From contig CM068828.1 in the NCBI GenBank assembly GCA_028554795.2, forward strand, positions 22,157,436-22,221,435: a stretch of 64,000 nt of DNA, given 5' to 3'. The notes under the pieces were generated by a model, which worked only from the letters and a program-made list of their open reading frames with translations, made no database searches and was not told the DNA's origin. Made by a program: the position numbers and the translations under genes. Of this stretch, positions 36,184 to 45,650 are shown piece after piece (positions within the stretch are counted from its first letter, which is position 1; every line of letters begins with the position of its first letter). Origin of the DNA: Sinohyriopsis cumingii (Eukaryota; Mollusca; Bivalvia; Unionida; Unionidae).

Positions 36184-36352
36184 CCTTTCAATTTGCCAAT
36201 AACTCAAAAAAAAAAAAACCCAACCCATTTTACCCCTATAGTACGTGTCTGTGTATGAGTGCGTGAGTGTACGTTCTTATTTTAAAATCATAACTCAAAG
36301 ACACTTACCTTATATCATTAATTTATTCTTTTATCCATTGTTACAATCCAAT

Positions 36353-36869
36353 TCAGAATTCACAACAGAACACTTTAATTAAAAGTTCATTTACTTCTTC
36401 TGTCTCCTTGTTTAGTTTCTGTTTTTTAAATTTCTTCACCGTCTTTTCCTCTTCTTCCTCCTCACTTTCTTCCCTTCTTCTTTTCTTCTCCTGTTTCTTT
36501 GCCTCTTCTAAATATAATTGTTTTCTTTCTTCCTCTTCTTCCTCTGAAGAATCCCTCTCTTCTTCTGAAGAATTCCTCTTTTCTTCTGACTCCTCTTGTT
36601 TCTTTTTTGGGCAATCTGGAGACCAATGTCCTTTTTCTTGACAATAATAACAGGTATCTTGACTTTTGTCTTTTTTAGCCCTTTTTTTTTCTTTTTTGAC
36701 GGTCTGGACACTCTGAAGACCAATGCCCTTTCTTCTGACAGATATAGCAAGTATCTTGACTTTTATCTCGAAAGGAAGGAGAGTAGTCCGTGGGCTGGTC
36801 TGAAGAGAATTTTCTAATGACCCCTCGCAAAGCTCTGACGAAACGTTCGATTTGGCTAGTCTCTTCCAT
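36353..36869 (-). pseudogene. zinc-knuckle (CCHC) protein, frameshifted
   Basis: Minus-strand gene starting at 36869 (MEETSQIERFVRALRGVIRK). It has one CCHC knuckle (CYICQKKGHWSSEC) in the first frame, then a 9-A run at about 36681-36690 after which the second knuckle (CYYCQEKGHWSPDC) and an acidic/basic tail lie in the next frame, ending at 36353. Knuckles of this spacing bind single-stranded nucleic acid. A TATATAAAAG box lies about 50 nt before the start (near 36926) and a minus-strand AATAAA at 36322-36327, so this gene, unlike the end genes, looks polyadenylated. The frame break could be an assembly error, mutation or slippage in the A run. Confidence 0.7.
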
Positions 36870-37003
36870 CGTTGTGCTCGGCTTGAGAGTGAAATGAATA
36901 GTGAAAGGTCAAGACACACACCCTTTTATATACGCTGGTCTGCCAGGACTATAAATTAGTCCATGGTGTTTAAACTTGAGTCATTTGACGTTTTTCACTC
37001 AAG
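36870..37003. promoter_or_regulatory. bidirectional promoter between zinc-knuckle gene and PolB
   Basis: A 134-bp gap between divergent ATGs. It has a leftward TATATAAAAG (minus strand, near 36922-36931) and a rightward TATAAATTAG at about 36953, each about 50 nt before its ATG. Confidence 0.6.
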
Positions 37004-40000
37004 ATGAAACGATCTTATTCATTCGAGAAGAAAGAAGAAGAAGAAGAAGAAAGTAAGAGGCAGAAACGTGATCTATCGCCTCGTACCAGGGCTGAAATCT
37101 TGGCACAAATTCATGCCAGTGATTTTGAAGAGGACACGAGTGAACCAGAATCCGAACCCTCTAAACCAAGTTCACCACCCTTAGTCAACCCTGAAAAATA
37201 CTATTCCATTCGAGAGACGGAAAAGCGCTCCTCTAGAAAATTTAGAACCACGACTTACAAATACACGGTGAAGTTTAAAGATTTCAAGGCTGAAGTGCCG
37301 TTAGAGAAAGCAGAAGTGTTTATCACTGGGGTGTGGGATTCTTTGCTCACCACACTCAAGCGACAATGTCAACCCAAAGAAGACGATCGCTTGAGACTTT
37401 CCATACAACACGACGGTTTGAAATCCCCTGTTTGGATGGAGTTTAGCACCCCTGCAGAATTGACCGCTTCCAAAGTCATGGACAAGATTCAACACGTACA
37501 ACAATCTAATGATCAGTTTGACATCACCGATGGTAAAGCCACACTGGACATGACCCATGTCTCTCCTCCTCAAGGGACTGGACGCAAAAAGATGTTATTG
37601 GTGGACGATCTTCGCAACACCAAAACAAGTCTCGTCCGAATTCACAACCCTCATGACCAGATGTGTTTAGCCCGTGCCATCGTGGTGGGACGAACCTATG
37701 CCAACAAGAACGACACGGTAGAATGGAAAAGAACCCGGAGAACTATTCAACAATCCGACCGAGCCAAACAACGAAACGAAGCAGAACTCCTGTTACAACA
37801 AGCCGGACTATCCAAAAACACACCCTGTGGCATTCCTGAGATGCAAAAATTGCAAGATGTCCTAGCTCCTCGCTACACCTTGAAAGTGCACCCTCAAGAA
37901 ATGCGTGGGCCTCTGTTGTTTCGAGGCCAAGATTTTAAGGATGGAAAATACATTCATGTTTATTATCACGATGACCATTTCGATACCATTACCACCATCA
38001 CCGGATTCCTGGGATATGTTTATTATTGTGAGAAATGTGACCGTGGTTATAATAATCGAGAGCAACACAAACATTGTGGATCGAAATGCCCAGGATGTTT
38101 GGCCTCTCCACCCTGTCTGAGCGAAAGACCAGTGCCTTGTTCAACTTGTCTGCGCACGTTTGTCAGCCCTACCTGTCACCAACAGCATTTGAAGACGCAT
38201 GGTTCACAGAAGAAATGTGCTTGTCAACTCCTGAGATTGTGCCCTACGTGTGGACAAGGCATATGTACCAATACTGCCAAGGCACACGTATGTCGAGGAA
38301 AGAAAAAATGTCACATTTGTCACCACATCGTGGACTTGGAACACCAATGCTACGTGCAAAAATACCAACCCCCACCAGAGAAAGAGGACGGTCACAAGAA
38401 GAAAGGCAATTTCATCTTTTTCGATTTCGAATGCATGCAAGAGACCGGCATTCACATTCCTAATTTCTGCGTGGCTCATTGAGCGTGCGAGAAGTGCATT
38501 CAAGAACCTATTTTCAGTCATTGCCCTCACTGCAGCAAGATTCCTGGAGGGCGTGAAAAAATCTTTCGGGGACCGAACACGTTAGCCGATTTTGCCCAAT
38601 GGGTCTTAGACCCCATCGACAAGATGTGGAGCCAAGAGGACATCGAACGTTAGGGAGATTGTCATCGTCATGCCACGGTGATGGCTCACAATTTTTCCGG
38701 ATACGATGGACAGTTTCTTTTGAGATACTATACGGAACAAGGCACCGAGCGTCCTAAAGTGACTTTGAACGGAGCCAAGATCATTTTCATGCAAGTGGGA
38801 CAAGTACAGTTTAAAGATTCGATGAGCTATTTGGCCATGCCTTTGAGCCGAATGCCTAAAACGTTTGGAATGACAGAAATGGCTAAAGGGTACTTTCCAC
38901 ACTTTTTCAATTCGGAAGCCAATCAACACGCCGTTCTACCCCATTTACCTGAGGCTCACTACTACGACCCCGACAACATGCGTACCGAACAACGAGAAGC
39001 TTTCTACGCTTGGTACCAGGCTCACGCCTCGGACCCTTTCGACTTTCAGGAAGAAATGCTAAAGTATTGTCGTTCCGACGTGGACATTTTATGGCGTTGC
39101 TGTGGAAAATTTCGAGAACTGTTCATGGAAGACGGAGGGGTCGATCCTTTGAAAGAAGCTTGCACCATTGCCAAAGCGTGTTCCTTAGTGTACCGGCAAC
39201 GATTCATGCCTGAAAACACCGTGGCTGTCATCAGCCCTCAAACGACCCACTATGTCAAACGTCAATACTCGGTCAAAGCCCTACGTTGGTTACATTACTT
39301 GTGCGACAAGGAAGACAAGTGGATTCAGCATGCTCGCAACGGAGGGGGTGAAAAGACCATCGGAACGTATTCGGTCGATGGCTGGGACTTAGAAAACCCC
39401 AAGATCGTGTACGAGTTTAACGGTTGCTTATTTCACGGATGTCCCGTTTGTTACCCTGATCGTAGCACTAAAAATCAGTTTTTACAACGAACCATGGAAG
39501 ACTTGTACCAGGACACTTGTCAGCGGCGCCTAAAGTTGGAACAAGAAGGATACCAAGTGGTGGAAATGTGGGAACACGAGTACGATCACCGTATGAAAAC
39601 CGATCCCGAGTTTAAACGCCTCGTGGAAAGTTACCAGTTCATGGACCCGCTGAACCCGAGGGATAGTTTGTACGGAGGAAGGACCAATGCCACCTGTTTG
39701 CTGTACCAAGCCGACGAAGAGAAAGGAGAAGAAATCAAATACTTGGACGTGTGTTCGCTGTATCCCTACGTGTGCAAATATTGTCGCTTTCCTGTAGGGC
39801 ACCCGCAATTGTTGACGGAACACATCGACCTGAAAAACATTTGACAATACGAAGGCTTGATCAAGTGTAAAGTTTTGCCTCCCACGAACCTATACCATCC
39901 CGTCTTACCTCACCATTGTCAAGGCAAACTGATGTTTCCATTGTGCCGTACTTGTGCCGAAACGTGCAACCAAGACCAACCTTGTCAGCACACCCAGGAA

Positions 40001-41074
40001 GAACGTGCCTTGACGGGAACCTGGGTCAGCGTAGAATTGTTCAAAGCTCTGGACATGGGATACCAACTGTTAGAAGTGTACGAAATTTGCCACTTTCCCG
40101 AGACACAACAATACCACGAGGGTGATCCCAGTCAGAAAGGCATTTTCGCTGACTACGTGGATGCCTTTTTGAAACTGAAACAAGAAGCCAGCGGCTATAC
40201 TTCCTGGTGTCACACTCCCGAAGACCAAATACAATTCAAAGAAAAATACTATGAACAAGAAGGCATCACTTTAGACCAGATCGAGAAAAACGAAGGCAGG
40301 CGATCGTTTGTCAAAGTGATGTTAAATTGCTTGTGGGGTAAAATGGCACAACGACCATGTTTACCCAAGACGGAATATTTGACAGAACCTTCCCGCTACT
40401 TCCAGATGATTCACGACAAAACCAAATACATGAAACACGTGGACGTCGTTCGCGAGGATTTGATCTTAGTCAATTACGAAGAAGATCTGGACTTTGTACA
40501 AGACGACCCTTTTGGAAATGTCATCATTGCGGCTTACGTGACAGCCCATGCTCGCTTAAAATTGTACGAAGCTTTAGAACTGTTAGGGGAACGCGTTCTA
40601 TACTTTGACACGGACAGTTGCATTTACATTCATCACCCGAGTCAACAGCACCCTGACATCGAAGGAGACCGTTTAGGAGCCTGGACAGACGAGCATCCCG
40701 ACGACAAGATTCTAAGTTTCGTCAGTGGCGGTCCTAAAAATTACGGCTACGAATACCGAGACAAACAAGGAGAAGTGCACACGACGTGCAAAGTGAAAGG
40801 ACTGACTCTGAATTATCGTACCAGTCGTGTGGTCAACTTTGGGGTATTGAAAGAAGCCTTGCAATCCGGAGAGGATGGAAACTTTAAAGTAACCACCTAT
40901 CAACCGAACAAGATTGTACTTTTACCCACTCATCACATCGTCAGTCGACCCTTGGAAAAAGTCTATCAAATCGTGTACCAGAAGCGAGTGCGACTTCCCA
41001 GTCATTTCACCTTACCGTATGGACACGTTGGTATTGGTCTGTATATAAAAAGGAACCCCAGGCAAGATCGATAG
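37004..41074 (+). pseudogene. polB: protein-primed type B DNA polymerase (PolB), three nonsense codons
   Basis: Copies the element from its termini by protein priming. One continuous frame of 1,356 codons is cut by TGA at 38480 (codon 493), TAG at 38651 (codon 550) and TGA at 39842 (codon 947). The second copy has sense codons at the latter two sites. Visible in order: acidic N-terminus; the Polinton N-terminal domain (NPHDQMCLARAIVVGRTY); cysteine/histidine fingers about 340-460; Exo I D474-x-E476; Exo II NFSGYD (563-568); Exo III YCRSD (688-692); motif A DVCSLYP (915-921); motif B KVMLNCLWG (from 1104); motif C FDTDS (D1202, D1204). All catalytic residues are intact. The length is usual for the family. 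The stops make it non-functional unless read through. Confidence 0.95.
41041..41051 (+). promoter_or_regulatory. TATA box for the BIR gene
   Basis: GTATATAAAAAGG inside the last codons of PolB, about 60 nt before the ATG at 41107. Confidence 0.6.
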
Positions 41075-41106
41075 TTCATTGTGACTACCAAGACCGAGCG
41101 AACAAG

Positions 41107-41745
41107 ATGAATACTTTCAGAGGAACACGAACCAAGTTGTTTAGAAAGGCACAATTCAAGTGTGAGGCTTCTGAAGTGGAATGCGATTGTGAGCCTTGCG
41201 ATGGGTACGATGCTGTACCTTGTGACCTTAGCGATGGCGTAAAGCATCATGGGAACTTTAGTGTCATTACCACTATCATGGAAAGTGATGCTGTGCGTGT
41301 CAAACCTGAGGGATGCGAAAGTGATGCCGCTCGTCCTCTTGGACATTTTACTGGGTTTCGTTTTAAAGGGGAATGTTCACCTTTACGTCTACCCCCCTAC
41401 GGATGTCATCCAGCCCTGAGCAAACTCCTGTTCATGTCACCCAACCCTCATCGAAACGAACCTGTGAAAGACGAATATTCGTTTCATGTGCGTTTGTCGG
41501 AATACTGCGACTTTGAAAATCGTCTTCAATTGTTCAAAGGAAAATGGCCTAAGTATCTGGGAGGACCGACCCCCGAAGAATTAGCCAGAGCCGGATTTTT
41601 CTACTTGGGCGAAGGAGATAAACTCAAGTGCTTCAGTTGCGGTGTGTCACTTCACCACTGGGAACCGCAAGATTCGGCCTACGTAGAACATGCTCGATGG
41701 TCACCGAATTGTCATTACTTACCCTTAGTGGGACAGAGACATTGA
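41107..41745 (+). CDS. BIR-domain (IAP-type) protein
   Basis: 212 residues. The C-terminal part (about 134-207) is a baculovirus IAP repeat: RLQLFKGKWPKYLGGPTPEE, ARAGFFYLGEGDKLKCFSCG and a zinc set C175-x2-C178-x16-H195-x6-C202 with exact BIR spacing. BIR proteins bind caspases or IAP-binding-motif proteins and can block apoptosis. The N-terminal 130 residues hold a Cys-rich stretch (CDCEPCDGYDAVPC) of unknown role. There is no RING finger. It starts 33 nt after PolB with its own TATA box and is intact, unlike PolB. A captured host or viral gene is the likely origin; whether it inhibits cell death is inference. Confidence 0.9.
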   Translation: MNTFRGTRTKLFRKAQFKCEASEVECDCEPCDGYDAVPCDLSDGVKHHGNFSVITTIMESDAVRVKPEGCESDAARPLGHFTGFRFKGECSPLRLPPYGCHPALSKLLFMSPNPHRNEPVKDEYSFHVRLSEYCDFENRLQLFKGKWPKYLGGPTPEELARAGFFYLGEGDKLKCFSCGVSLHHWEPQDSAYVEHARWSPNCHYLPLVGQRH

Positions 41746-41767
41746 AGTAACTTACCATAATCTGTTC

Positions 41768-42184
41768 ATGGATACTTTACAGGAGAACATTCGTGCTTTG
41801 CCTGTGGAGTTGAGAGAACGCATTTACCGAGAACTGGTGAAAATACAAGTGAAACGTAAAGAACAATTGCATCCGTTACGTCACCGGTGTTTGAACCACT
41901 GGTACCTGAAGGCTATACAAGGACTGATTGAGTTGAAAGTGTTCCATTGGACAGACATTGATCAACGACCCCCTGGTTTTAAAAAGGAATGGTTTGCTCT
42001 GGATGATTCTATCTACTACATTGTAAACGTACTGCATCGAATTCCAGAGGAAGAGTTAACGAATTACCAACATCTTTTACGCAATGTCGACTTAGTGAAA
42101 GAGGAAACTTCTGAACGAATTGTAACGTGTAAATTAGTAACTAAACGATTTAGATTCGACAATGAATTAAAACCATGTCTGTGA
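41768..42184 (+). CDS. F-box-like small protein, tandem copy 1
   Basis: 138 residues. It begins MDTLQENIRALPVELRERIY, whose LPVELRERIYREL segment resembles the first helix of an F-box (LPxELxxxIxxxL). The rest (IDQRPPGFKKEWFALDDSIY) is unrecognised. It is the longest of three neighbouring genes sharing the first 35 residues. If it is an F-box it would recruit an SCF ubiquitin ligase, but the call rests on one short motif. Confidence 0.6.
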   Translation: MDTLQENIRALPVELRERIYRELVKIQVKRKEQLHPLRHRCLNHWYLKAIQGLIELKVFHWTDIDQRPPGFKKEWFALDDSIYYIVNVLHRIPEEELTNYQHLLRNVDLVKEETSERIVTCKLVTKRFRFDNELKPCL

Positions 42185-42235
42185 AAACAGTACATGTCTT
42201 GTGTCAGACAAAAGAGGATTTAGTATGACCTATTC

Positions 42236-42508
42236 ATGGATACTTTGCTAGAGAACATTCGTGCTTTGCTTGTGGAGTTGAGAGAACGCATTTACCGAGA
42301 ACTGATCAAAATACAAGTGAAACGCAAACGCAAAGTTATTGAACCGTTTTTAAATTATGCTCTGTTCCAAAGTATAAGAAGACTGATTATGAGTGGATAT
42401 TACATCAGGCACAAAGGTAAACGAGGCTATTGGCCACCACCCAAGGATTCCAAAAACAGTGTATATACTTATGGATACTTTACAAGAGAACATTTTGGGC
42501 TTGCCTGA
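42236..42508 (+). CDS. F-box-like small protein, tandem copy 2
   Basis: 90 residues, starting MDTLLENIRALLVELRERIY. The N-terminus and the DNA before the ATG (TATTCATGGATACTTTGC) are shared with copy 1; the C-terminal half is different. The expected Pro of the LPxEL motif is Leu here. Its end overlaps the start of copy 3. Confidence 0.5.
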   Translation: MDTLLENIRALLVELRERIYRELIKIQVKRKRKVIEPFLNYALFQSIRRLIMSGYYIRHKGKRGYWPPPKDSKNSVYTYGYFTREHFGLA

Positions 42509-42716
42509 GGAGTTGAGAGAAAGGATTTACCGAGAGCTGGTGAAAATACAAGTCAAACGTAAAGAACAATTGCATCCGAAAAGAGAATATAAAAACAGGC
42601 TGCCATGCCACGACTTATGTCACATGTCATTGAATAGATTCCGTGGAAGGAACTCAATGACCATATTCAAACCGTGGATCATTGCCATCGATTATTACAA
42701 GAACTGTATCCATTAA
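42471..42716 (+). CDS. F-box-like small protein, tandem copy 3
   Basis: 81 residues from the internal ATG at 42471 (MDTLQENILGLPEELRERIY). Shares KIQVKRKEQLHP with copy 1, then diverges. The frame overlaps a possible small gene at 42605-42829, so the true end of this protein is uncertain. Confidence 0.5.
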   Translation: MDTLQENILGLPEELRERIYRELVKIQVKRKEQLHPKREYKNRLPCHDLCHMSLNRFRGRNSMTIFKPWIIAIDYYKNCIH

Positions 42717-42829
42717 ATTTGGGTCGACAAGTGGTGTGTGTCTTAGTGACTTGTTTTCTGGGATTTCGTTTACCAGCCGATTCTTTGTGGACTCTTTACG
42801 ATCAGTACTTACCACCTCAATGGCCTTAA
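42605..42829 (+). pseudogene. small hidden reading frame with one nonsense codon
   Basis: In a frame different from the flanking genes, an ATG at 42605 opens 74 codons ending at TAA 42827, with a TAG at codon 11 (42635). The segment after the stop (IPWKELNDHIQTVDHCHRLL, then VVCVLVTCFLGFRLP) is protein-like, and its end overlaps the next start at 42820 as in compact genomes. No family recognised. It could also be chance. Confidence 0.35.
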
Positions 42830-43249
42830 ATGGTCACGAAAAACTCCTTTTGCTCAAAGCCTTGAGTTTTCATCTGGATACTTCTCGACCTCAACAGGAA
42901 AAAAAGATTCGTCAACTTTTAGCTACCCAAGACGTGTATGACGATGTGTGTGTAGCTTGTGACTTACATCCCCACTGGACAGATGTCCGTGCCTGGAAAA
43001 AAAGGGGTTTTGAGGCTTGGACCCAAGAAGTAGCCCAGTATGCACGAGAGTTGTTCAAGGAAAAAAGTTACTTTTCAACCCGTGTTAGTGACGGTGCCAG
43101 AAGAACCCGTCACCCAGGACGGTACTGTCGTGGACAGGCCTGAAAGACCCTTTCGGGAGGACACTTGTGTGACCTTACCCCCTACTATAGAACTGGTTAG
43201 AACATTACCCAAAACATGTTGTACAGACACTGTGTTTATTCCACGTTAA
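42820..43249 (+). pseudogene. unknown Polinton protein, frameshifted in an A run
   Basis: Starts MALNGHEKLLLLKALSFHLD, continues through DVCVACDLHPHWTDVRAWKK to FKEK. At the six-A run at about 43062-43067 the better coding frame changes: the downstream frame reads KVTFQPVLVTVPEEPVTQDG to 43249. Without the shift the protein ends at 43143 in Arg-rich nonsense. No family recognised. Confidence 0.45.
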
Positions 43250-43333
43250 TGGTTATCATGTGCCTTTTATCCTTGTACTTAAGCCTTTGGCTTTTATGTA
43301 TTTTTGTCTTTCGTATTCATGTTTGAAACATTC

Positions 43334-43364
43334 AATAAACGTGTTCTGAAAAAAAGTATATAAA
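43334..43364 (+). promoter_or_regulatory. poly(A) signal and next-gene TATA box
   Basis: AATAAA at 43334-43339, then GTTCTGAAAAAAAG, then TATATAAA at 43357-43364, 54 nt before the ATPase ATG. The same AATAAA-x-TTCTGAAAAAAA-x-TATA succession occurs at 51716-51770, marking boundaries of polyadenylated units. Confidence 0.6.
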
Positions 43365-43410
43365 CTCTTGTCTTGTTTGTTTTCGTGTCACAAGTGACAT
43401 TTCTCACACT

Positions 43411-44139
43411 ATGGCTACCTCTGCTGTCTCTGCTCCCTCTTCCTCTACTGTCAAAGTCATCGACGAACACTTAGATCGTGCCAGTTGGGAGGCTTTGTAT
43501 CTTCGCCATCCCTTTAACATGCTCATTGCCGGACCTAGCGGTTCAGGCAAAACCGAATTCGTCAAACGTTTGATCGAACATAAACATCATTTGATCGATC
43601 GGCCACCTCAGCGGATCGTGTGGTGTTACAAAGAGTGGCAATCGGCGTACAGCCTCTTGCGAGAAAGTCAAGGCGATTCCATCGTGTTTGTGGAAGGCAT
43701 TCCTAAAGAAGACGACGGCATCGTCTCTGACTCCCGTCAAACCCATTTGGTCATTTTTGACGACATGTTAGGAGAAGACGAAGAAGAAATTAAATTGTGG
43801 TTCACGCGCAAAGGGCATCACCGTAATGCCAGTGTCGTTTACATCACCCAAAATTTGTTTCAACAAAGTAAAGCCCATCGCACCATCAGTCTCAATGCGC
43901 ATTACGTGGTCTTGTTTAAAAGCCCTTGAGAAAAATCGCAAGTGCAAGTCTTAGCCAAACAGTTAGGAACGCCTTGGCTGACTCAGGCGTACGACGATGC
44001 CACTCAAACGCCACACGCCTATTTACTCGTCGATTTGAAACCTACAACCCCCGAGGACTTGCGATTTCGTACCCACTTGTTTCACCACTGGTGCCAAGAC
44101 GGAGGGCCTGTCCTGTACACGTCTCCGTCCTCGACTTAA
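43411..44139 (+). pseudogene. FtsK/HerA-type genome packaging ATPase, one nonsense codon
   Basis: Powers packaging of DNA into capsids in the PRD1-adenovirus-like lineage. Walker A GPSGSGKT at residues 41-48, a WCYKEWQSAY segment, Walker B HLVIFDDM (112-119) and a YITQNLF sensor-like motif (about 151-157). A TGA at 43927 (codon 173) stops the frame, but the same frame continues with LAKQLGTPWLTQAYDDAT to 44139, as expected for a family member of about 240 residues. The conserved ATP-binding motifs are present; the C-terminal 70 residues would be lost. Confidence 0.9.
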
Positions 44140-44207
44140 TTTCACTCCACATAAAAAAATCTATAAAAACCTCAGACCCTTTTTCGTCTGTCTCACACAA
44201 CGCCAAC

Positions 44208-45156
44208 ATGACGTCCCTTCAGTCGCATCTTCCCGTCAAATTGATTCGTGCCTTGTATGGCATCAGTCGAGAAAAAAATCCACAGATACGAGCTCGTGTC
44301 TTAGAAGCTAGTCTCAAAGAAGTCTTACGATGGTTCACGGTGACGGCACGTCAATTACTCCAAGGAATCATTCAGATTCCTCATCAAACAAACGCTTTTT
44401 CGATCGAAACAAAGTCGATTTGGTCCAACTGGCCGATCCCCGCATCGACACTCAAACCAAAAAACAAATCATTTTGAAACCTGGAGGGAGCGGTACTCTA
44501 TGAGGGGTCATCATTCGCTCTCTCTTAAGATGGGATCCTAATGCCCCCAAAGTTATACCCAAGAAGAAAGTCCAACGAAGCCCCAAGAAGAAAAAGAAAA
44601 AGACCAGGTCCCCAAGGAGAACTTCTCCAGTGGCGGGACCCTCCTCTTACCAGACACCACCCCGGAAAAAGAAAAGAAGCCCCCAGAAAAAGAAACAGAG
44701 AAAAAGTCCCTAGAAAAAGAAAAGTCCACAGAAGAAAACTAGTCGCAAGAGAGGCACTTCGGCCAGGACGCAACTTTACACTCGCAAACCACGACCTGCC
44801 ACGGCAGTGACTGCGTCTCCGGCATCCTCACGTTCATCCACTTCTCCGTTGATGACACCAAGAACTGAAGAGTACTTGGAGACGTTGATCACACCAAGAA
44901 CTTCTCCGTTATTGACCCCAAAAGAACTTCCCCAGTGGCAGGACCCTCCAATTTAGCGGCAGTGGCTGCTGCTCACAAAGTACCTTCTCCCAAAATCAAA
45001 GTTCAAGAAAGATCGGGCATGTTACAAAGTTTACTGGATTTGTCCAAGCAAGAACTGGCTCGATTTTGTCCGTTGCGTACCCCTGCACGACGTGTCATGC
45101 CTGTCCTCAAACTAATACGACGTAAAGACAATCAGTGGCGACGCGTTCCAGTATAA
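44208..45156 (+). pseudogene. basic GG-motif protein, paralogue of 45215 gene, heavily broken
   Basis: TATA box (TATAAAAA) at about 44163, ATG at 44208 (MTSLQSHLPVKLIRALYGIS). After about 60 residues the coding moves to another frame (DLVQLADPRIDTQTKKQIIL, KPGG), which has a TGA at 44501 and a TAG at 44711 and encodes a long Lys/Arg/Ser/Pro tail. A third frame from about 44930 to 45156 has SLLDLSKQELARFCPLRTPA. The K-x-I-L-x-x-GG segment matches the MLVQRGG segment of the intact next gene, so the two look like old duplicates. A basic virion-core role is inferred. Confidence 0.55.
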
Positions 45157-45214
45157 AAAATGCCTGTGACCAAGTAGGGGTATCAGTGTTTTTGGTGCTC
45201 CTGAAGACTCAAAG

Positions 45215-45601
45215 ATGTCACCCTCCAGAAAACGCCAAGGAAAGAAAAGGAAAGGACTGCCACCACGTTTAGTCAAACATGGGGACATGTTATCTGTCCT
45301 GTCCAAAGCTTCTCCACCTCTACGAAAAAAACTCATTCAATCGGCCTCCAAAGAGGTCATCGATACCGTGTGTGAATGTTGTTTGAAAGTCTTGAAAGGC
45401 ACGATCCCTTTGTCCAAACACCAGAAACAATGCTTAGGCAAACATCGTCACGTTCTTCGCCAAATGGTTCAAAAGAAAATTCCCATTCGTCAAAAAAAGA
45501 AGATGTTGGTCCAACGTGGAGGCATTTTACCCCTCTTGTTAGGTCCCATACTGAAAGGAGTCTTGGGAACCATGTTGGGAGGACTGGTGGGAGCAAGATA
45601 A
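45215..45601 (+). CDS. conserved Polinton basic protein with hydrophobic Gly-rich C-terminus
   Basis: 128 residues. Basic start (SRKRQGKKRKGLPPRLVKHG), a helical middle (LRKKLIQSASKEVIDTVCEC), then QKKKMLVQRGGILPLLLGPI and a Gly/Leu tail. This family, with its VQRGG-hydrophobic ending, is recurrent next to capsid genes in animal Polintons and adintoviruses; a minor virion component (membrane-active or core) is the usual guess. A TATAAAAAA at about 45154 precedes it by about 60 nt. Intact. Confidence 0.7.
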   Translation: MSPSRKRQGKKRKGLPPRLVKHGDMLSVLSKASPPLRKKLIQSASKEVIDTVCECCLKVLKGTIPLSKHQKQCLGKHRHVLRQMVQKKIPIRQKKKMLVQRGGILPLLLGPILKGVLGTMLGGLVGAR

Positions 45602-45650
45602 AAAGGCCCTCGGAAGTCCCAAGATCTCAGAATCGACCCCTGACAACCCC

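Noticed and set aside
36408-36641. Ser/Phe-rich plus-strand frame
   Set aside because: Antisense shadow of the acidic tail of the zinc-knuckle gene.
39530-39847. Minus-strand frames inside PolB, capsid and protease genes
   Set aside because: Antisense frames of strongly coding sequence, without their own promoter or homology.
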